From positions 1 to 5,449 of the forward strand of contig CALJPJ010000167.1 of NCBI GenBank assembly GCA_937980625.1: a DNA stretch of 5,449 bases. Reading direction: 5' to 3'. A program made the translations under genes and the position numbers. This document shows positions 1 to 5,424 of this stretch, in pieces. Under the pieces are notes generated by a model. The model had not been told where the DNA came from, searched no databases, and worked only from the letters and a program-made list of their open reading frames with translations. The DNA is from an uncultured Bdellovibrionales bacterium. Lineage in GTDB: Bacteria > Bdellovibrionota > Bdellovibrionia > Bdellovibrionales > UBA1609. Position 1 is the first letter of the stretch; every line of letters starts with the position of its first letter.

Positions 1-272
1 ATTTAAAGTTGGTGGAGCATAACTTTATATGTGAAGACTCAAGAATTTTAGTTTCTAAAATAAAAAAAGAAACCACATGGTTCAAGGCGATTAAAGCCTG
101 TGGAGCGGCAGGTGCTGATACAATATTAGTTTTACACAATAAAAAAGATAGAAAAAAATCAATCAATTATTTTAATCAAATTGGTTTGGATATTATTTTT
201 TCAGGAGAGGATTTTAGCCCCGGAATGGAAGTTGAATTTGATGGTGAATTTAAAGAGGGAAAACAACTATGA
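1..272 (+). CDS. 3' end of a gene, product uncertain (possible degenerate phosphoribosyltransferase-fold protein)
   Basis: The frame is open to the left edge (first full codon at base 3), so this is the C-terminal part, about 89 residues, of a longer protein. The TTG at base 9 has no ribosome binding site and should not be taken as the start. The visible part alternates strand and helix: RILVSKI, then FKAIKACGAAGADTILVLHN, a basic stretch with KKDRKK, then FNQIGLDIIFSGEDF. This resembles the end of orotate-type phosphoribosyltransferases (strand, PRPP loop, helix ending in GA, hydrophobic strand, DR, and a late G-(I/L)-x-I-I strand). However, the acidic pair and TTG of the PRPP loop are replaced by KIKKETTW, so a catalytic role is doubtful. 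The stop codon overlaps the mvaD start (ATGA at 269-272), which indicates translational coupling and one operon. The reading frame is sure; the family is a guess. Confidence 0.72.
   Translation, partial: LKLVEHNFICEDSRILVSKIKKETTWFKAIKACGAAGADTILVLHNKKDRKKSINYFNQIGLDIIFSGEDFSPGMEVEFDGEFKEGKQL
254..260 (+). promoter_or_regulatory. Ribosome binding site of mvaD
   Basis: AGAGGGA lies 8 bases before the ATG at 269, inside the end of the upstream gene. It supports this start and fits coupled translation through the 4-base ATGA overlap. Confidence 0.7.
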
Positions 273-1201
273 TTAAATCCAACTCGTCATCAAATATTGC
301 TTTAATTAAATATATGGGTAAGACTGATAGCACATTAAATAGACCAACTAATTCATCACTTTCTTGGACCATTGACCATCTAAAAACATTTATTGAGGTT
401 ATACCAACTAATGAAGTTAAAGATAATTGGGCTCCATTAGAAAGTGAGTATTCAATTAACTTAAATGAAAAATCAATTAATAGGTTTTTATCATTTTGGT
501 GTTTTTTAAAAGATCATTTTGGCATTAAAGGGAAATACCAAATTAAGTCTGCAAATAATTTCCCTTATGGTTGTGGACTTGCTAGCTCAGCATCAAGTTT
601 TTCTGCTTTAACCAAAGCTGCATATAAACTTTCTTTGTCACAAGGAGGGAATGAGCTGAGTGTTGCTGATTTAGCGGCTTTGAGCTCTCAAGGGTCAGGT
701 TCTTCTTGTCGATCCTTTGAGTCGGGTTGGGTTTGCTGGCAAGATAATGTTATTAAAAAAATAGATTTACCTTATAAAAATTTAATCCATAAAGTCGTTG
801 TTGTTGAAAGTGGTGAAAAAAAAGTATCGTCCAGTGAAGCACATAGGCTAGTAGCTGGTAGCTCATTATTTCCTGGTCGAGTTGAACGAGCTGAAAATCG
901 TTTGATACAACTTATTCAAGCTTTGCAAAATGAAAACTGGCGAGACGCCTATCAAATTTCATGGGCAGAGTTTTGGGATATGCATGCTTTATTTGAGACA
1001 TCAAAACCTCATTTTGGTTATATGACTCACGAAACAATTGAGTGTTTAAATTTAGTGAGAGAGGTTTGGAGTATTAACTCAGACGGGCCTATTGTAACGA
1101 TGGATGCTGGACCTAATATTCACTTCTTGTTTCGTCCTGAGCAAGAAGAATTTTGCAATAAGATGCTAAATAAATTTTTTAAAAACTTTAAGGTTTTATA
1201 G
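269..1201 (+). CDS. mvaD: Diphosphomevalonate decarboxylase (mevalonate pathway, GHMP superfamily)
   Basis: The protein has 310 residues and should catalyse the ATP-dependent decarboxylation of mevalonate 5-diphosphate to isopentenyl diphosphate in the cytoplasm. Family motifs are in order: SNIALIKYMGK (8-18) with PTNSSLS just after it, NNFPYGCGLASSAS (96-109, the ATP-binding loop), GSGSSCRS (142-149) and MDAGPNIH (278-285). By alignment from memory with the yeast enzyme, K14, R148 and D279 correspond to Lys18, Arg158 and the catalytic Asp302, so the active site looks intact. One oddity is Met16 where the common motif is IKYWGK. The length is slightly below usual bacterial homologues (about 320-330), with a short C-terminus. 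It overlaps the upstream gene by 4 bases and mvk follows after 2 bases. A phosphomevalonate decarboxylase, which acts on the monophosphate, shares these motifs and cannot be excluded from sequence alone. Confidence 0.9.
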   Translation: MIKSNSSSNIALIKYMGKTDSTLNRPTNSSLSWTIDHLKTFIEVIPTNEVKDNWAPLESEYSINLNEKSINRFLSFWCFLKDHFGIKGKYQIKSANNFPYGCGLASSASSFSALTKAAYKLSLSQGGNELSVADLAALSSQGSGSSCRSFESGWVCWQDNVIKKIDLPYKNLIHKVVVVESGEKKVSSSEAHRLVAGSSLFPGRVERAENRLIQLIQALQNENWRDAYQISWAEFWDMHALFETSKPHFGYMTHETIECLNLVREVWSINSDGPIVTMDAGPNIHFLFRPEQEEFCNKMLNKFFKNFKVL

Positions 1202-1203
1202 AT

Positions 1204-2091
1204 ATGGATTATGAGAAAAAGTCTTATGCTAAGTGGATATTAGCAGGAGAGCATAGTGTTCTTCGAGGTAGTCCAGCCTTAGTGTTTCCTTTTAAAAAAT
1301 ATTTTATTCAGTTTAATTATACAAAAAATAGTAGTGAGCTCAGAATTGAAGTTAACTCTTCTCAAGAGGCTATGGAGTTGTTTTTTTGGGGTATTGTTGA
1401 GAAAGCCTTGCACTTAGTTGATAAAAAAAGGTCTGATTTAACAGGGTGTTTGAAAATTAATTCTCAAATTCCGATTGGTGGAGGCTTGGGCTCATCGTCT
1501 GCACTTTGTGTGGCCTTAATGAGTTGGTTTGAGCATTTAGGTTGGCTTGAAGAAAATAATATTTTTAGTTATTCCCGTGAAATTGAAAATATTATTCACG
1601 GAGAGAGCAGTGGAGTGGATATTGTGGGAGCAATGTCTGAAAAAGGGCACAAGTTTTATAAAAGTGGTGAGATGTCAGAGCTTAATATTTCTTGGCAACC
1701 GAATTGGTATATTAGTGATTGTGGGCAAAAAGGGGCTACTGCCAGTTGTATTACAAAAGTTAAAAGTATTTTACAAAAGACACCTGATATAGGTGAAAAA
1801 ATTGATCGCTTAATGCAATCAGCTGTAGATCTTGCGTTGGAGTCGTTAAGTGAAAAAAATAAAAATTTAGGAATTAATCAACTGGCTAGAGCCATTGATA
1901 TGGCAAGTGGTGCATTTAGCCAATGGGGTTTAGTGCATGGATCTTTAAAACACCATATGCATGAACTGACTAAGAATGGAGCTATAGCTGTAAAACCCAC
2001 AGGTTCTGGTGGTGGAGGATATGTTCTTAGTTTATGGACTAATCCGCCTGGACCAATAATTTGTGAAACATTGGGTTTAATTCAGCTTTGA
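1204..2091 (+). CDS. mvk: Mevalonate kinase (GHMP kinase)
   Basis: The protein has 295 residues and should phosphorylate mevalonate to mevalonate 5-phosphate with ATP in the cytoplasm. Visible motifs are KWILAGEHSVLRGSPAL (10-26, matching the GK-x-ILxGEHxVxxGxPAL N-terminal motif), PIGGGLGSSSA (90-100, the phosphate-binding GHMP loop), IENIIHGESSGVD (127-139) and KPTGSGGGG (264-272, the C-terminal glycine-rich motif). By alignment from memory with human mevalonate kinase, E128 and D139 match Glu193 and the catalytic Asp204, with the same 11-residue spacing, and K10 matches Lys13. GEH followed by RG points to mevalonate kinase, because phosphomevalonate kinases usually have GEY there. It starts 2 bases after mvaD with only a weak AAGG (1190-1193), so translation probably depends on coupling. 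Its last 10 bases overlap a convergent small ORF. Phosphomevalonate kinase is the less likely alternative. Confidence 0.87.
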   Translation: MDYEKKSYAKWILAGEHSVLRGSPALVFPFKKYFIQFNYTKNSSELRIEVNSSQEAMELFFWGIVEKALHLVDKKRSDLTGCLKINSQIPIGGGLGSSSALCVALMSWFEHLGWLEENNIFSYSREIENIIHGESSGVDIVGAMSEKGHKFYKSGEMSELNISWQPNWYISDCGQKGATASCITKVKSILQKTPDIGEKIDRLMQSAVDLALESLSEKNKNLGINQLARAIDMASGAFSQWGLVHGSLKHHMHELTKNGAIAVKPTGSGGGGYVLSLWTNPPGPIICETLGLIQL

Positions 2092-2237
2092 ATTAAATAA
2101 AGACGGTTGTCTTTTTTAATTGTAGGTGTGTTGTCATATTGTTTAATATAATCTTCATTGTAAATAAATAATTTTTCTAGCTCTGTTTCAAAGTCTAAAC
2201 CCAGCTTTATTATAAGGTAGTTAATAATATTTTGCAT
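2082..2237 (-). CDS. Small ORF, 51 residues, unknown function
   Basis: I do not recognise this protein. The minus-strand ORF starts at ATG 2237-2235 and ends at TGA 2084-2082. An AGGAGA Shine-Dalgarno sequence (complement of 2243-2248) sits 5 bases before the start and is one of the best ribosome binding sites in the window. The product begins MQNIINYLIIKLGLDFETEL, continues with EKLFIYNEDYIKQYD and ends RLYLIQS. It has a hydrophobic face near the N-terminus, then acidic and aromatic residues, no signal peptide and no cysteine. It reads like a small soluble, mostly helical protein. Composition is not obviously random: there are no stray rare-codon runs, and acidic residues alternate with hydrophobic ones. 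It converges on mvk and overlaps its last 10 bases, and its 3' part also contains the mvk terminator-like hairpin. Short length and lack of a recognised family are the reasons for doubt. Confidence 0.6.
   Translation of the reverse strand: MQNIINYLIIKLGLDFETELEKLFIYNEDYIKQYDNTPTIKKDNRLYLIQS
2099..2117 (+). terminator. Possible Rho-independent terminator of the mevalonate operon
   Basis: AAAGAC (2099-2104), loop GGTT, GTCTTT (2109-2114) runs into six T (2112-2117), starting 8 bases after the mvk stop. Position and T-run are right, but the stem has only two G-C pairs, so termination may be weak or leaky. The whole hairpin lies inside the 3' part of the convergent small ORF at 2082-2237. Confidence 0.5.
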
Positions 2238-2242
2238 AAATG

Positions 2243-2248
2243 TCTCCT
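2243..2248 (-). promoter_or_regulatory. Ribosome binding site of the 51-residue ORF
   Basis: The minus strand reads AGGAGA, then 5 bases (CATTT), then ATG. The match and spacing are near ideal, and this is the main reason to believe the small ORF is translated. Confidence 0.65.
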
Positions 2249-2278
2249 ATTTAGAAGTAAATAAAGCAGGATTAGTAC

Positions 2279-2310
2279 CAATTTAAATGGGCTCTAGCCC
2301 AATTTAATTA
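2279..2310. repeat. GC-capped imperfect inverted repeat upstream of the small ORF
   Basis: TGGGC (2288-2292), loop TCTA, GCCCA (2297-2301) is a perfect 5-bp stem with a tetraloop. It is extended on both sides by AT arms with 6 of 8 further positions pairing. It is one of few GC-rich patches in this gap. On the minus strand it falls about 50 bases before the small ORF start, where it could be a leader hairpin, an operator or a weak terminator. No clear T-run follows it on either strand. Confidence 0.4.
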
Positions 2311-2406
2311 GATTTGAGTTAGTGATTGTCTTAGTTTTGAGATTAAACTTACCAAAGTAAAGAATTTACTCTTAAATAACTGACCTATTTTTATGTAGTA
2401 CAAACC

Positions 2407-2525
2407 TTATTAAACTCTTTATATTCTAAATTTATTTAAATTATACTGGGCTGAGCTCTCCCACAGGGAGTTGTTTGAGCACATTATGATTTAAATAAAT
2501 TTAGAATATAATGAGTTATTAATAA
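2407..2525. repeat. Long near-perfect inverted repeat with a capped inner hairpin
   Basis: The arms are 2407-2441 and 2489-2525. They pair perfectly over 23 bases (2419-2441 with 2489-2511), then show one mismatch (2418/2512), then 4 pairs, a 2-base bulge (2517-2518) and 7 more pairs. The arms are almost pure A+T. The 47-base centre is much richer in G+C and folds further: CTCCC (2458-2462), loop ACA, GGGAG (2466-2470), with partial pairing between. Transcribed from either strand it would give one long hairpin. It begins 23 bases past the stop of the minus-strand gene ending at 2549. It may serve as that gene's terminator or 3' protective structure, be a small miniature element, or be a structured RNA. 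I see no target-site duplication and no long T-run. Confidence 0.85.
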
Positions 2526-2548
2526 ATTAGCATAAATATAATAATGCC

Positions 2549-3262
2549 TTATTTGTTTTTACGTCTTGAAATTAAAAATAATAGAGCTGCAATGATTAAT
2601 AGAGCTAAAGCTCCAATTTTTTTTAAAGAGCTAATAGTTAATTGACCGCCACCTTGGCTTTGAGTGGGGTCTTCTTCGAATATATCATCGAGCTCATTGC
2701 CGCTATTTAAGCCTGGAGCACTATTTGTGGCTAGAGGCTTAATAGGTGCTGCCATATTTGATTTTAATTTAGGACTTAATTTCATAGATTCAATGGCTCT
2801 TATGAAATCAGGAGATAAAATAGGGTAGTCATCGGTGTGTGCGGTAAACGATACTAAGACCGACAGTCCATTCTTAATTGTAATTAAGTACTTTGTCATA
2901 GAGTTTGGAACTTCACCATCTAGGTGTGTAGATTGAATCCATTTTTGTCCCCGAATAATTACTTCATCAGTAACTTGTGGTTGAGAGTTTATAATTTTTT
3001 TGTTCCAGTTTCTAGTTATTGGTTTTAGTAATTTATTTTTATAACCTGATAGTGTTGTGCCAACACGAGCTTTTTTAGCTGTAACAGCTATAAAACCTTT
3101 ATGCTTGGCTGAGTTTGGTTTTTTACAGTTCCATGTGCCTGAGTAATTTTGGCAGCTAAAGCCAGAGGGGAGTTGAAAAGTGATAAAAGGGCTTGTAAAA
3201 GTTTTAGCTTGAGCTGAAACTGAAAAAAAAGATAAAAGTATTAAAGAAAATAATGTTTTCAT
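2549..3262 (-). CDS. Secreted, C-terminally membrane-anchored protein of unknown function
   Basis: I chose the ATG at 3262, giving 237 residues. It has AAAAGGA 6 bases upstream, and the protein then begins directly with a clean signal peptide (MKTLFSLILLSFFSVSAQA, cleavage after AQA at 19). A GTG nine codons upstream is in frame but lacks a ribosome binding site and would bury the signal peptide. Residues 20-165 look like one globular domain rich in strands, beginning FITFQLPSGFSC and ending FIRAIESMKLSP. That outline recalls PsbP/DcrB-like domains, but this is only a fold-level impression. C37 and C46 could form a disulfide outside the cytoplasm. Residues 166-208 are a flexible linker with an acidic patch (DDIFEED) and GGG at 204-206. 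A membrane segment (about 216-231) and the basic tail RRKNK follow. The bulk should face the periplasm. No function is assigned. Confidence 0.85.
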   Translation of the reverse strand: MKTLFSLILLSFFSVSAQAKTFTSPFITFQLPSGFSCQNYSGTWNCKKPNSAKHKGFIAVTAKKARVGTTLSGYKNKLLKPITRNWNKKIINSQPQVTDEVIIRGQKWIQSTHLDGEVPNSMTKYLITIKNGLSVLVSFTAHTDDYPILSPDFIRAIESMKLSPKLKSNMAAPIKPLATNSAPGLNSGNELDDIFEEDPTQSQGGGQLTISSLKKIGALALLIIAALLFLISRRKNK

Positions 3263-3268
3263 AGATAA

Positions 3269-3275
3269 TCCTTTT
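3269..3275 (-). promoter_or_regulatory. Ribosome binding site deciding the start at 3262
   Basis: The minus strand reads AAAAGGA followed by 6 bases and the ATG at 3262. The alternative upstream GTG at 3289 has nothing comparable, so this site fixes the start. Confidence 0.7.
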
Positions 3276-3297
3276 CTAAAATAGACCACGCAATATA

Positions 3298-3326
3298 ATG
3301 ATATTTTATATTTAAATATGACTCAA
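3298..3326 (-). promoter_or_regulatory. Candidate sigma-70-type promoter of the membrane-anchored protein gene
   Basis: On the minus strand, TTGAGT (complement of 3321-3326), a 17-base spacer and TATCAT (complement of 3298-3303) match the -35/-10 consensus at 4 and 5 of 6 positions. Transcription would start near 3291, giving a leader of about 30 bases. The DNA is AT-rich, so -10-like matches are common; the exact 17-base spacing and the position are what make it credible. Confidence 0.45.
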
Positions 3327-3351
3327 AACAAGCCAATATTAATATCTAGTT

Positions 3352-3414
3352 GGTGAGACGGAAGCACTTCGATTTCGTTACAAGATGTCTCATTGTGAGA
3401 TCAATGGAGGTGAG
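3352..3414. other. Set of short complementary TGAG/CTCA segments in the leader gap
   Basis: TGAGAC (3354-3359) is complementary to GTCTCA (3387-3392). The same CTCA block also pairs with TGAGA (3396-3400) as TCTCA-TTG-TGAGA, and a third TGAG lies at 3411-3414. GGTGAG occurs at both 3352-3357 and 3409-3414. The two pairings exclude each other. No gene, tRNA or known riboswitch is recognised here. The segment lies between two minus-strand genes, upstream of the candidate promoter at 3298-3326, so it could be a binding region for a regulator, a small RNA, or chance. Confidence 0.25.
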
Positions 3415-3477
3415 TTTAATTGTTCAATCAAACTGCAATCTATGAATAGAGTTTTGAAATTTAGGTTATGATATTGA

Positions 3478-3498
3478 CTAATAGTATCTTACCATTAG
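3478..3498 (-). repeat. Inverted repeat just downstream of the amidase gene
   Basis: On the minus strand CTAATGGTA, loop AGA, TACTATTAG forms a 9-pair stem. One pair is G-T, which works in minus-strand RNA, while the plus-strand copy has a non-pairing A/C there. It starts 21 bases after the amidase stop. It could be a weak terminator or 3' end structure for that gene, but no T-run follows and most pairs are A-U. Confidence 0.35.
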
Positions 3499-3519
3499 CT
3501 AATTTGAGGTGAAGTGTAC

Positions 3520-5424
3520 TTAAAGAAAAGTTTCTTGGATGTCATTAGTTTCTTCTGTCGAGCAACTATAAGCTTCTTGTAAGCCCTTAGTGATTGACTC
3601 TGCATAAGCTTTATATACTTTAGAAATTTTTAAACCTAGCTCTTCTCCAGTGTGTTGAGTGCTGTAGTGTATTCGTCCATCGGTTTCACCATGAATTTTT
3701 AAATCAAAAGTTGGAAATAATAGCGGTTTAATATTATCATTTTTTATAACAGTATATAGAATACGTGGAATATAACCCTCTTGTGAAAGCTCCTCTTGAA
3801 TTGTAGGGGCAAGACCTAGGCTATCCATAAAAAAACCTTCAATTAATACAGACTCAGTGTCCTCATTACCAGCATATAGCTCATTAAGTATACCATGGGT
3901 TAAAGAGCCAATACGAACTTCTTGGTCATCTATGTTTGTATTTATAAAGCCGTAATTATTTTTATTACTTTTAGCTAGTCGTAACATAGGGTATAAGGTG
4001 CGGCCGTCTTCCATTGGAGAAATTTTAAATTTCTCCTGCTGCTCAATTGGAAAGTGGGGGCCTAAAATGTTGACGAGCTCAGTATACATTGACTTAGCCA
4101 TGGGTGCCGAGTTTGGTCTAGTTTTTGGGTATATTGTAGCTGGATGCTCAGTTTTTCTATGTCCATCCTTAGAGTAATCAGGAGCATCAGCATGTATTGA
4201 AATGATTACTCCGGAGCTTTTCTCTCCTCCGTTAGTTGTTAGCAACTGATTAATATGCTTTGTTCTTCTTAAGCTTTTGTGAGCAATAATTTTATTACTA
4301 TCATGTTTTTCATTGTTAAAAATATATTGTCCGTAATGACTTTCTCCGGGATAGTGACTAAGCAAAATATTTGAATTTTTTATTCCAGTTTGTGTTTGCT
4401 CATTAAATGGAAAACATTTTTTTAGCATTAATTTAGTTAAGGTGGCCACAACCATATTTAAGTAGCCCTCACTAATTTCATTATGACGTCCATTTCTCAC
4501 TGAATCTAAAGAAAGCTCGTGGCCGGGGTCAAGTATCAAGTTTGTTTTAAAGTATGGTGCTTTGTGAAAACACATTTTTTCTGGGCGAATATTTTTAGGA
4601 CAAGCAATATCTGGAAAATCTATTTGTAGTGAATACCCAGATGAAAAATTAATAACTTCAAAATGTGACTCTTTGAATTCATTATAAGGTGTTTCAGTGA
4701 TTAAAGAAGAGTCCTTATCAGAATCCTGATTTATTGACTCTAAAACCTGGTTTTCACCATTGGTTTGTTCATCTTCTGAGACATAGTGATCACTTTTAAG
4801 TTGAGTCGAAGGTTGGACTTCTGGTAGATTTTTACTCTCAAGGTTTTGTTGTTTTGCGCTACCACTGTATTCATGAATTTTTGATTTCTGCTCTTTATTG
4901 TTATATTTACTATTGATATCTGAATTGTTGTCTTGATCATTTTGTTGGTCAATACTATTTGTATTTGTTAAAGGTAAGTTTTGCTTAGTAGTAAGAAGAG
5001 GAGACTTCTTTTCTTTAATAGGAAGTATGGTCTTTTTGTTCTTTTCTCTAAGTTTTTTTGAATGAGTTGTTTTGGTTGTATTTTCTCTGCTTATACCTTC
5101 AGCTTTTTTGTTTGGTGAAGTAATAACTTTTGGTGTGGATTCTTTCTTGGGCTGGTGGTGTTTAATAGTTACATCTGGTAGTGTTTCTTTAGTTGGCTCT
5201 GGAACTGTTATAGTTACCTTATCCTCAGGAAGTTCAGTTGTTTTACCTTTATTATCAGAGTTTTTTTTAACTTCTTTAATTGGCATTTGAATTTTAGGGT
5301 CATGTGAAAATGTTCTGAGTGATTCTGCATTTTCTTGTAAGCCAGGGGTGCTATGTGAGTTAGATTGAAACCGACAAGAACTTAGGATAAAAACTAAAGA
5401 TAGTAATAAAGAAAATTTTAGCAT
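3520..5424 (-). CDS. Lipoprotein N-acetylmuramoyl-L-alanine amidase (Amidase_3) with long disordered spacer
   Basis: The protein has 634 residues and is predicted to cut the amide bond between N-acetylmuramic acid and the stem peptide of peptidoglycan, using zinc. Residues 1-17 are a lipoprotein signal with lipobox LSSC (C17 lipidated), so it should be membrane-tethered in the periplasm, probably at the outer membrane because no Asp follows the Cys. Residues 18-250 are low complexity (K, E, N, Q, S, T, P) and look disordered. The catalytic domain starts near 290: LILDPGH (296-302), SEGYLN (318-323), IISIHAD (407-413) and VLIEGFF (526-532). H302, E319 and H411 are the expected zinc ligands and E529 the expected catalytic Glu. 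DPGHEL replaces the common DPGHGG. Gaps between ligands are larger than in minimal amidases, and about 100 residues follow the last motif. The start has no clear ribosome binding site. The next gene downstream is separated by 257 bases. Confidence 0.88.
   Translation of the reverse strand: MLKFSLLLSLVFILSSCRFQSNSHSTPGLQENAESLRTFSHDPKIQMPIKEVKKNSDNKGKTTELPEDKVTITVPEPTKETLPDVTIKHHQPKKESTPKVITSPNKKAEGISRENTTKTTHSKKLREKNKKTILPIKEKKSPLLTTKQNLPLTNTNSIDQQNDQDNNSDINSKYNNKEQKSKIHEYSGSAKQQNLESKNLPEVQPSTQLKSDHYVSEDEQTNGENQVLESINQDSDKDSSLITETPYNEFKESHFEVINFSSGYSLQIDFPDIACPKNIRPEKMCFHKAPYFKTNLILDPGHELSLDSVRNGRHNEISEGYLNMVVATLTKLMLKKCFPFNEQTQTGIKNSNILLSHYPGESHYGQYIFNNEKHDSNKIIAHKSLRRTKHINQLLTTNGGEKSSGVIISIHADAPDYSKDGHRKTEHPATIYPKTRPNSAPMAKSMYTELVNILGPHFPIEQQEKFKISPMEDGRTLYPMLRLAKSNKNNYGFINTNIDDQEVRIGSLTHGILNELYAGNEDTESVLIEGFFMDSLGLAPTIQEELSQEGYIPRILYTVIKNDNIKPLLFPTFDLKIHGETDGRIHYSTQHTGEELGLKISKVYKAYAESITKGLQEAYSCSTEETNDIQETFL

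Larger units (their letters stand above)
2238..2548. other. Intergenic region without a further gene, rich in inverted repeats
   Basis: I find no ORF with a believable start in these 311 bases. They hold the ribosome binding site and presumed 5' region of the 51-residue ORF, the hairpin at 2279-2310, a small inverted repeat AGTAAA-GAA-TTTACT (2356-2370) that may be chance in AT-rich DNA, and the long palindrome at 2407-2525. I could not pick a convincing -35/-10 pair for the small ORF. TACTAAT on the minus strand (about 2272-2278), preceded by TGG, is the best -10 candidate but has no good -35. Confidence 0.6.

Noticed and set aside
9..11. TTG at base 9 as a real start codon
   Set aside because: The frame stays open to the window edge, no ribosome binding site precedes it, and the protein reads as the C-terminal part of a larger fold.
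1547..1792. 81-residue plus-strand ORF inside mvk
   Set aside because: It lies wholly within mvk in another frame, has no ribosome binding site, and mvk carries all kinase motifs across this stretch.
2356..2370. AGTAAA-GAA-TTTACT inverted repeat as an operator
   Set aside because: Six AT-rich pairs in AT-rich DNA are expected by chance, and no promoter can be placed around it.
3263..3289. Upstream in-frame GTG start adding nine residues to the membrane-anchored protein
   Set aside because: It has no Shine-Dalgarno sequence, nearly coincides with the predicted transcription start, and would put charged residues before a clean signal peptide that starts at the ATG at 3262.
3346..3393. 15-codon minus-strand ORF as a leader peptide
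   Set aside because: It has no ribosome binding site, no run of a regulatory amino acid, and lies upstream of the candidate promoter of the next gene.
3340..3420. tRNA-like or riboswitch candidate
   Set aside because: A CTTCGATTTCG stretch vaguely recalls a T-arm, but no acceptor stem, anticodon arm or known aptamer core can be drawn.
4740..4952. 70-residue minus-strand ORF inside the amidase gene
   Set aside because: It is an out-of-frame reading of the disordered, repeat-like spacer of the amidase, with no family motif.
5072..5290. 72-residue hydrophobic plus-strand ORF opposite the amidase gene
   Set aside because: Its hydrophobic look comes from reading the complement of a lysine/threonine/proline-rich spacer; no ribosome binding site or neighbour supports it.
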